Shown here: in pieces, positions 24,803-30,395 of the stretch
Layout: each line of letters begins with the position of its first letter
Numbering within the stretch: position 1 is the stretch's first letter
Origin: Deinococcus sp.
GTDB taxonomy: Bacteria; Deinococcota; Deinococci; Deinococcales; Deinococcaceae
Direction of reading: 5' to 3'
Assembly: GCA_018260275.1 (NCBI GenBank)
Contig: JAGLBK010000005.1
Span: 1 to 35,753, forward strand
Length of the DNA stretch: 35,753 nucleotides
Translations under genes and position numbers: made by a program
The notes under the pieces: generated by a model
Database searches by the model: none
What the model saw: the letters and a program-made list of their open reading frames with translations, nothing else
Told to the model about the DNA's origin: nothing

Positions 24803-25576
24803 CTAGAACGGAACCACGTTGATACTGCTGAGGTGAGGCTGCCCCACCTCGTCGTACATGATTTCAAGGTATTCACGGCTGTGCAGGGCGTCGATCATAG
24901 CGAAGCGGGGGGTCTGATCGTCGTCGCGGTGAAGCAGAATGCCGCCGTCGAGCTGCGTGTGACCGTAGACGCCGAAGTCCAGACCCGCCATCTCGACATA
25001 TTCGGGGGTGTCGCGGAACCACTGTTTAGAGCTGCGGTCACTGTAGAACAGGTCGTCGTAGAACTGGTGTGCGGGCAGCGGCGACACGTGGGCAAACTGC
25101 AAGGCCCCGATGCGGACCTCACGGGGGAACCGGCTCATCCAGCTGTGCAGGCGCTGCGGCAGGTGGACTCCGCCCCGTGCAGGGTCGAACTCTACATGCC
25201 GCACCCCGCCCGACGTGCCGAGCAGGTGCGCCGGATCGAGCACGTTGGCGTCGTGGTTGCCCAGAATGATATGAACGGCGTGCGGCGCGGCTTCCTGATA
25301 CTGCCTGAGCCGGTCCAGCGCCGTGATCTGCTCACGGGCGGCGCTCAGCAGGTGCTCCTGATCGTGTGAGTCGAAGGGCCGCAGGCCGGTCAGCCGGTTA
25401 TAGGCCTCCTGACTTTTTGGGTGCACCAGATCCCCAATCAGAATGACCTGATACAGCCCGGCCAGCACAGGGGGCGTGGGTCGAAAGTCGGCGGTCATGC
25501 AGCTTGCACTCCGCAGCGCTTCCCACAGCAGCGGAAAGTCGGCGTGTACGTCTCCGATGGCAATGAACTTATGCAC
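24803..25576 (-). CDS. Calcineurin-like metallophosphoesterase
   Basis: 257 aa. All core metal-binding motifs of the family are present: G-D-V-H (8-11), G-D-L-V-H (47-51), G-N-H-D (105-108), a single His in F-A-H-V-S (about 162) and G-H-T (204-206). These coordinate two metals and hydrolyse phosphoesters of nucleotides, proteins or nucleic acids; the substrate is unknown. The H-A-D extension after G-D-V-H resembles ApaH/PrpE-type enzymes. It begins 3 nt after the stop of the DdrA-like gene, so the two are almost certainly one transcript. Soluble, no signal peptide. Confidence 0.9.
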   Translation of the reverse strand: MHKFIAIGDVHADFPLLWEALRSASCMTADFRPTPPVLAGLYQVILIGDLVHPKSQEAYNRLTGLRPFDSHDQEHLLSAAREQITALDRLRQYQEAAPHAVHIILGNHDANVLDPAHLLGTSGGVRHVEFDPARGGVHLPQRLHSWMSRFPREVRIGALQFAHVSPLPAHQFYDDLFYSDRSSKQWFRDTPEYVEMAGLDFGVYGHTQLDGGILLHRDDDQTPRFAMIDALHSREYLEIMYDEVGQPHLSSINVVPF

Positions 25577-25579
25577 GCC

Positions 25580-26179
25580 TCAGCCCTTGAGAATGGCTGA
25601 CAGCTCTTTGTAGATGGCGCGGCTTTCTTCCACGGTCTCGCCGTAACCGCGCATCAGGATGCGGGCCGCCTCCTTGTTCTTGCCGACCACCTTGAGCTGC
25701 TCGATGAGGTCTTCGATATGCTGCCGGGCCTTTTCCATCTGGGGATCGCGCGGCGGCTCGGGGGAGAGCTGGGCTGGCCGAGCTGCCGATTCGGGCCGGG
25801 GGTCGCTTTCCAGATCAGCGGTATTGGGGCCGTCTTCGGGGTCATACTCGACCCAGTGGCCTTCTGTGGCCGGGGCGACCCCGTACAGCCGCGCCGCCTC
25901 GCCCAGGGCCGCCAGCTTGGCATCGGCAAGGGACGGGGCGGTAGCGAGGCCCTCACGAACCGTTCCCAACACGCTGAGTCTGGCCCGAACCACGCAGGGA
26001 GAGACACTGTCGCAGCCCCAGGTCAGACTCCAGTTCGGGTCCACGCGTTCGAGATGCACCGCCAGTTCGTCGAGGTCGGGAGCGGAGCGGACATGCGCCT
26101 GATCGCCCCGGATTTCGAGGATCGCCCACGCCGTCATGCTGGCGCGAAGGGCCTCGCGCACATGGTCAAGATCAGCCAT
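25580..26179 (-). CDS. DdrA/Rad52-like protein (divergent)
   Basis: 199 aa. Residues about 35-115 resemble the DNA-binding core of DdrA/Rad52-type annealing proteins: L-E-R-V-D-P-N-W-S-L-T-W, then V-V-R-A-R-L-S-V-L-G-T-V-R-E-G and S-L-A-D-A-K-L-A-A-L-G-E-A-A-R-L-Y-G-V, then W-V-E-Y-D-P. In DdrA the same order is seen as 'W..., RLTVLGV.RED, A.SDALKRAA..FGVG, W.EYD'. A Pro/Glu-rich linker (about 118-145) leads to a helical tail (K-E-A-A-R-I-L-M-R-G-Y-G-E-T...) like the DdrA C-terminus. DdrA binds and protects 3' single-stranded ends in Deinococcus (established). Here the key 'DALKRAA' basic residues are weaker (L-A-A-L-G-E-A-A), so it is a distant paralogue at best. It is the first gene of the pair with the phosphoesterase. 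Confidence 0.5.
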   Translation of the reverse strand: MADLDHVREALRASMTAWAILEIRGDQAHVRSAPDLDELAVHLERVDPNWSLTWGCDSVSPCVVRARLSVLGTVREGLATAPSLADAKLAALGEAARLYGVAPATEGHWVEYDPEDGPNTADLESDPRPESAARPAQLSPEPPRDPQMEKARQHIEDLIEQLKVVGKNKEAARILMRGYGETVEESRAIYKELSAILKG

Positions 26180-26186
26180 AGGCGCA

Positions 26187-26192
26187 ATTCTA
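26187..26192 (-). promoter_or_regulatory. Leaderless -10 of the DdrA-like gene
   Basis: TAGAAT on the minus strand ends 7 nt before ATG 26179. No palindromic radiation-response-like motif is visible around it. Confidence 0.5.
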
Positions 26193-26230
26193 GCCGCTTT
26201 GGCGTAGGCCTGGGCCGATTGGGCACAGCA

Positions 26231-26258
26231 ATAAAAATCCCCGCGCGAAGCGGGGAAA
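26231..26258 (-). terminator. Terminator of tRNA-Trp
   Basis: On the minus strand TCCCCGC pairs with GCGGGGA over a 5-nt loop, followed by TTTTTATT. Confidence 0.9.
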
Positions 26259-26262
26259 GATT

Positions 26263-26338
<76 letters not shown>

Positions 26339-26372
26339 GTGCGGTGCTGCCTGCTACTGCTCAGGCCCGAAC

Positions 26373-26401
26373 AGAGTAGCAGAGGAGGCCGGAGGGTGCA
26401 A
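26373..26401 (-). promoter_or_regulatory. Promoter of tRNA-Trp
   Basis: -35 TTGCAC (26396-26401), 17-nt spacer, -10 TACTCT (26373-26378) on the minus strand. The start is expected near 26366, 28 nt before the tRNA. Confidence 0.82.
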
Positions 26402-26402
26402 G

Positions 26403-26960
26403 ATGGGCTGCTACTTGGGGACACAAAAGACTGGCGGCAGCCCGTGCTCTGCGCTTGAGTGGGTTGGTGCTCTGCTGCTGGTCGTGGGCCTCTGGGTGAG
26501 AGGTGCTCTGGCGCTGGTGCCGCTGCGGGCGACGCTGACGGCGGTAGGCACCCAGCTGACCACCCTGGACGCACAGCTGGCGCAGGTGCAGGCGGCGGTG
26601 ACGCCACTGGACGCCCTTATGCGCCCGGGAGCGCAGGGCGCGGCGCATACGCTGGGCAAACTGGCCCGCACTGCCGAGCATACACCGCTGCTGGGGACGG
26701 TCTTTGGGGCGGGGAATCTCCGCAGTGCCGCCGAGTTGACCGCGCAGTGAGAAGCGGCACTCGCGGGATGGCTGCCGCTCACCCAGACGCTGATGGACAC
26801 CCGCGAGCAGGTGCAGAGCTGGCAGCAGGGACTGGCCCGGCTTCTGCACGGCTACAGCTGGCGGCCCTGGCAGTCGCTGCAGCGCTAACCCTGCTTATCG
26901 GCTGGTTCGCGGCGGGTCAGTGGGCGCTCTACCGGCTCGGGAGATTGAGGTGTGGAGACT
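26403..26960 (+). pseudogene. Decayed two-helix membrane protein gene
   Basis: The first frame from ATG 26403 has a hydrophobic helix (V-G-A-L-L-L-V-V-G-L-W-V) and a long helical, probably coiled-coil part (L-T-T-L-D-A-Q-L-A-Q-V-Q-A-A-V). It reaches TGA at 26748-26750. The same frame continues plausibly after the stop (E-A-A-L-A-G-W-L-P-L-T-Q-T-L-M-D-T-R-E-Q-V-Q-S-W-Q-Q-G-L). A second membrane helix (L-A-A-L-A-V-A-A-A-L-T-L-L-I-G-W-F) then appears in another frame after about 26840. One nonsense change and one frameshift explain it. The intact ancestor would be about 180 aa with a helix at each end. No family recognised. The 3' end is uncertain and runs towards the converging hydrolase gene. 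Confidence 0.6.
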
Positions 26961-26967
26961 GGGAGAG

Positions 26968-28344
26968 TCAGTCCAGTCCGCGCATTTTGCGGTACTGCGC
27001 CAGCGGCCACGCCTGGCCCCCGCCACTGCGGATGGTTTCGGTTTTGCCGTCTGGGCCACGCTTAAACAAAAGCGGCTCGCCCACCGATCCGAATCCTGCC
27101 TCGGCCTCGGGCAGCAGCGTGTCGGCGTCTTGCACCGTCAGCTCACTGAGGGTCATGCTGGGGTCGCCGCCGGGGTACAGCTCGACCAGCCGCCCGCCCA
27201 AATTCACGATGTCGAACGCACCCCAGTCGGTCGCATAACGCCCGGTGAAGGTGTCGAGGTCAGTGTCCGGCGCGTCCTGCTTTTCTCTGGCCGGGCTTTT
27301 CTGGGCGAGGTCAATCAGTTTGATGATGTTGGTTGCCCATTCACTGGCCGGGCCGCCCAAGCAGTTGGTCAGTACCGACACCGACAGGCCCGTTTTGGGG
27401 TCGAGCCACGACTGGGTGATGTGGCCGGGAAAGCCGCCCGAGTGTCCCACCAGCGTGCGCCCGCCAACGTCTTGCAGGATAAATCCCAGCCCGTACCAGC
27501 GGGGAAAGGGGCGCGGCACTTCCGATTCCTTACGCTGCATCAGGCGTTTGGAAGGCTCCGAGAGCAGGCCCGGTTGCCCCAGCGCGTGCCGGGCGAGGTA
27601 GGCGGTCACGTCCTCGGCGGTGCCGTAAAAGCCGGTGGCGGCGGCCATCGCTCCCGTGTGGGTCGAGGGCAAGGGGCGGCGCTGGTCCTGGCTGGCAAAG
27701 CGGGCGCTGTGGCCCGTCGCCAGTTCGCCCTGCCGCGTGGCGGGCAGCTCTGTGCCCAGGTTGCTGAGGCCCAGCGGCCCGGTGATGTGCGCCGCCACAT
27801 AGTCCTCAAAGCTCTGCCCACTCACCGCCTCAATGATGAAGCCCAGCAGCGAGTAACCCATGTTGGAATATTTGAAATAGCGGTTGGCATCGAACACCGG
27901 CTCGGCGCGGCAAAACTCGATGACCCGCGCGCGGTCCGGAAAGTCGAATTCCTGCTGCCAGTAGTCGCTGTCGGCTCCGTCGCGGTTGATGCCCGACTGG
28001 TGGCCCAGCAGCTCGCGCACGGTGAAGCGGGCCGCCGCCGACCTCGCCAGTTCGGGCAGGTACTGGCCCGCCGGGTCGTCGAGCCGCAGCTGGCCCACCT
28101 CGATCAGCTGAAAAATGGCCGTCGCCGTAAAGGTCTTGGAGTGCGATGCGATACGGAACAGGTGCGCGGTGGTCAGCGCCTCGCCCGTCTTGACATTGGC
28201 GGTGCCCAGCGCAAAGGACGCCGCCAGCTCGTCGCCCACCCGCACCGCCACCTGCACGCCCGGCACCTGGGCCATGTCGCGCTGGTGGTCCAGCCAGTTG
28301 GCGAGGTAAGGAGCGAGCGAGCGCACGGTGCTGAGGAGGGTCAT
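26968..28344 (-). CDS. Beta-lactamase-fold serine hydrolase
   Basis: 458 aa from ATG 28344; the frame is open further upstream but without family likeness. Class C beta-lactamase/penicillin-binding-protein-like motifs: S-H-S-K (67-70, nucleophile Ser67 and Lys70), Y-S-N (159-161) and G-H-S-G-G (the third motif). After about residue 360 a separate beta-rich C-terminal domain follows, as in many esterases of this group (D-T-F-T-G-R-Y...). No signal peptide is visible, so a cytoplasmic esterase or peptidase is more likely than an antibiotic-inactivating enzyme. The gene is single, with its stop facing the decayed membrane-protein gene. Confidence 0.88.
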   Translation of the reverse strand: MTLLSTVRSLAPYLANWLDHQRDMAQVPGVQVAVRVGDELAASFALGTANVKTGEALTTAHLFRIASHSKTFTATAIFQLIEVGQLRLDDPAGQYLPELARSAAARFTVRELLGHQSGINRDGADSDYWQQEFDFPDRARVIEFCRAEPVFDANRYFKYSNMGYSLLGFIIEAVSGQSFEDYVAAHITGPLGLSNLGTELPATRQGELATGHSARFASQDQRRPLPSTHTGAMAAATGFYGTAEDVTAYLARHALGQPGLLSEPSKRLMQRKESEVPRPFPRWYGLGFILQDVGGRTLVGHSGGFPGHITQSWLDPKTGLSVSVLTNCLGGPASEWATNIIKLIDLAQKSPAREKQDAPDTDLDTFTGRYATDWGAFDIVNLGGRLVELYPGGDPSMTLSELTVQDADTLLPEAEAGFGSVGEPLLFKRGPDGKTETIRSGGGQAWPLAQYRKMRGLD

Positions 28345-28427
28345 GGCTCCCAGAGTACCGTTGCCGGTCTGGTGGCCGCGTCGGTCCGTTCGGGTGGGCG
28401 GGATGGGGGAGAGGCCCAGAGCAGGAT

Positions 28428-29048
28428 TTAGCTTTCCAGCCGCCGGATTCCCTCCTTGACCGCGCAAAAGGGGTTGAAACAATCCTCAGTTTTCCACCGC
28501 CCATCTTCGTCCAGTTGTACGGCCCCCGTTTCTATCAGCCGCGCCGAGAGCCGGAAGAAGTCAGCCAACGTGTGCGCCAGTTGCCAGTGGTCATCCTCGT
28601 TGCGGCCAGTCGTCACGATTTGGCCGCTGACGCCTGCGCTACCTGGTTCCAAATCCACCGTCACGCTGTTGTCGTTTTCATTGCACAGCGGCAACCAGCC
28701 AGGCAGCCAGTGGCGGAGTTTGACCGTCTGGGGCGGTGTGGAGGAATACAGCCCCTCGTTGGTGTTGTCCTGGACTATAAAACGGTCAGTCGCCAGCAGC
28801 ACCCGCCAGCCCTCGTAGACCTCCAGCATCTGCGTGAGCGTCAGCAGCGGCTGACCCAGAATTAGGCCGCCCGCGCTGCCGTTGCAGGTCAGGTACAGTT
28901 CGCGCACTTCGGGCGGCAGAACAAAGCCCAACTGCGCTTCGGCAGCGGCGATTTCCGGCGCGGTGGCTGGCGCGTAGGGCCGCGCTGGAAAACCGCGCCG
29001 GGTCAGGAGGGTTTGCCAGTGGGTCAGGGCGGCTTGCAGGTCGGACAT
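28428..29048 (-). CDS. SMI1/KNR4 (SUKH) family protein
   Basis: 206 aa. The SUKH core is recognisable: P-A-T-A-P-E-I-A-A-A-E-A-Q-L-G-F-V-L-P-P-E-V-R-E-L-Y-L-T-C-N-G (about 26-56), followed by L-L-T-L-T-Q-M-L-E-V-Y-E-G-W and W-L-P-L-C-N-E-N-D-N-S-V-T-V-D-L. Many SUKH proteins are immunity proteins against polymorphic toxins, while others have housekeeping roles. No toxin gene is seen next to it. Cytoplasmic. It starts 84 bp before the hydrolase start on the same strand. Confidence 0.85.
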   Translation of the reverse strand: MSDLQAALTHWQTLLTRRGFPARPYAPATAPEIAAAEAQLGFVLPPEVRELYLTCNGSAGGLILGQPLLTLTQMLEVYEGWRVLLATDRFIVQDNTNEGLYSSTPPQTVKLRHWLPGWLPLCNENDNSVTVDLEPGSAGVSGQIVTTGRNEDDHWQLAHTLADFFRLSARLIETGAVQLDEDGRWKTEDCFNPFCAVKEGIRRLES

Positions 29049-29065
29049 GGGGTTAGTGTGCCAGC

Positions 29066-29092
29066 AAAAAAGCTGTAGCCGAAGCCTTTTCC
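29066..29092 (-). terminator. TTCG-type terminator after the four-helix protein gene
   Basis: On the minus strand AAGGCTTCGGCTACAGC followed by TTTTTT. The stem is short, the tetraloop TTCG. Related copies are at 29458 and 30337. Confidence 0.6.
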
Positions 29093-29102
29093 GTTTTCCA
29101 GT

Positions 29103-29426
29103 TCAGAACGGGCAATTGAGCCGCGTGGAGCAGGGCAACAGCCCGACCATCCACAGAATAACCAGGGCCAGCGGCAGCATCACCGCCAGCCAGACCCCCT
29201 GCCACCAGCCCGCCCGTGCCCACCAGATGGCCCAGAGGGTGAGCAGCAGCACACCGAAATCGGCGGCCATCAGCACATAACTGAGCTTGCCGCCGTGCAG
29301 CCGGTCATAGTCAAACCCAATTGCCAGCACCATGAACACCATTCCAGCCACGACGACGGCGGCTGCTGACAGCAACAGGCGCAGGACGATTTGAGTCGGC
29401 GGGTGGGGCTGAGTCATGTCAGACAT
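29103..29426 (-). CDS. Small membrane protein, unknown function
   Basis: 107 aa from ATG 29426 (or ATG 29417). Hydrophobic helices: I-V-L-R-L-L-L-S-A-A-A-V-V-V-A-G-M-V, Y-V-L-M-A-A-D-F-G-V-L-L-L-T-L-W-A-I-W-W, and V-W-L-A-V-M-L-P-L-A-L-V-I-L-W-M-V-G-L-L. These give three or four transmembrane segments. Two cysteines in the C-terminal tail (L-P-C-S-T-R-L-N-C-P-F). No family recognised. A terminator follows the stop. Confidence 0.65.
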   Translation of the reverse strand: MSDMTQPHPPTQIVLRLLLSAAAVVVAGMVFMVLAIGFDYDRLHGGKLSYVLMAADFGVLLLTLWAIWWARAGWWQGVWLAVMLPLALVILWMVGLLPCSTRLNCPF

Positions 29427-29457
29427 TCTGGCAGGCGTGTCTGACGTGTGCGTGATG

Positions 29458-29485
29458 AAAAAGCCGGAGCGAGAGCCCCAGCCTT
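29458..29485 (-). terminator. TTCG-like terminator copy upstream of the 132-aa gene
   Basis: On the minus strand GGCTGGGGCTCTCGCTCCGGC followed by TTTTT. It is very similar to the copy at 30337 and would stop leftward transcription from the 158-aa gene. Confidence 0.65.
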
Positions 29486-29491
29486 TACCCT
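29486..29491 (+). promoter_or_regulatory. Candidate leaderless -10 of the 132-aa gene
   Basis: TACCCT ends 6 nt before ATG 29498. Confidence 0.4.
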
Positions 29492-29497
29492 GTAGTT

Positions 29498-29896
29498 ATG
29501 CTGCCCGCCTACCGCATTGAGATTCTAGAATATGAAGACGATACGGAGCGCGAAACCCGTTCCAAGCCGCATATCGTGTTTGAAGACCCGGAGTACAAGC
29601 CGCTGGCTGACCTGCTGAACTGGCGTTTTCCCGATGCCGAACTCTTGCGCGATACACTGGCCTACCTTGACCGGCCCTGGCATGAGCTGGTGCAAAAGCG
29701 GGGGTTGCACAGTGAGTGGGCTGATTTAACCGTTACACGAGACGGTCAGGCACGAATTGCGTCCCTGACGCGCATAGACCTGGTTGAAGAGAATGGCGAG
29801 GTACTTTTGTTGTCTGAGCAAGAATTGATTGAAGCCGTGCGGCAGGTTATTGCTGAGGCGGAGCAACTTGACTTGGGGGAACTGGCGGGAGTCTGA
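29498..29896 (+). CDS. Hypothetical acidic protein
   Basis: 132 aa, acidic, soluble. Begins M-L-P-A-Y-R-I-E-I-L-E-Y-E-D-D-T-E-R-E-T-R and ends E-A-E-Q-L-D-L-G-E-L-A-G-V. Mixed alpha/beta character, no signal peptide or membrane segment. No family recognised. The 3' end overlaps the converging 158-aa gene by 50 bp. The start is supported by the -10-like hexamer. It sits in a block with a SUKH protein, so an immunity-type role is possible but purely contextual. Confidence 0.6.
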   Translation: MLPAYRIEILEYEDDTERETRSKPHIVFEDPEYKPLADLLNWRFPDAELLRDTLAYLDRPWHELVQKRGLHSEWADLTVTRDGQARIASLTRIDLVEENGEVLLLSEQELIEAVRQVIAEAEQLDLGELAGV

Positions 29897-30323
29897 GGTA
29901 GTCGGCGTAAATTTGTCTCAAAGTCACCTGCACAAGGTCATTGTGGATGCGGGCAACGGGAGCCTGTTCATCCCAGGGAAGCCCCTCGGTTTGCTGCGTC
30001 AAAACCCAATACTGACCAAACTTGATAAGAGAAGGGTCGTAATTGCAGCAGGACAAATTTTGAGCTGGCAGACCACGTTCCCAGTCGTGGAAATCCAAGA
30101 ATGTATTGAACACGATGCCGATTGCATCTCTGAATCTGCCCTGGAATTCCAGGCCATAACCAAAGGCTCTCATGCCCACCTCGCGCTTACCAGATGGATA
30201 AGTTCTGACGCCTATAGTCCTTTGCCTGTAATAGTCGTGCGGCCCATCTTCACTTCGCCCTTCTGTAATGACGTAGCTCAAGTCCGTGATTTCCGGCAGC
30301 GCCATCAATTCCTGCTCATCCAT
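29847..30323 (-). CDS. Hypothetical protein, convergent with the 132-aa gene
   Basis: 158 aa from ATG 30323, chosen over an upstream alternative (TTG 30338) because of G-rich Shine-Dalgarno-like sequence 3 nt before it. Soluble; central part rich in aromatic residues (R-A-F-G-Y-G-L-E-F-Q-G-R-F-R-D-A, D-F-H-D-W-E-R), C-C pair (S-C-C-N-Y-D). No family recognised. It begins 14 nt after the alaS terminator, so there is little room for a separate promoter; read-through from alaS or a promoter inside the alaS end may drive it. Confidence 0.6.
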   Translation of the reverse strand: MDEQELMALPEITDLSYVITEGRSEDGPHDYYRQRTIGVRTYPSGKREVGMRAFGYGLEFQGRFRDAIGIVFNTFLDFHDWERGLPAQNLSCCNYDPSLIKFGQYWVLTQQTEGLPWDEQAPVARIHNDLVQVTLRQIYADYLRLPPVPPSQVAPPQQ

Positions 30324-30336
30324 ATTCCCCCCCAAC

Positions 30337-30364
30337 AAAAAAGCCGGAGCCGAAGCCCCAGCCT
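30337..30364 (-). terminator. Terminator of alaS
   Basis: On the minus strand GGGGC-TTCG-GCTCC stem-loop with outer pairs, then TTTTTT. It lies 31-59 nt after the alaS stop. The UUCG tetraloop gives strong stability. Confidence 0.8.
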
Positions 30365-30395
30365 TCTTCCATCATCCATCACCTATCGTCCATTC

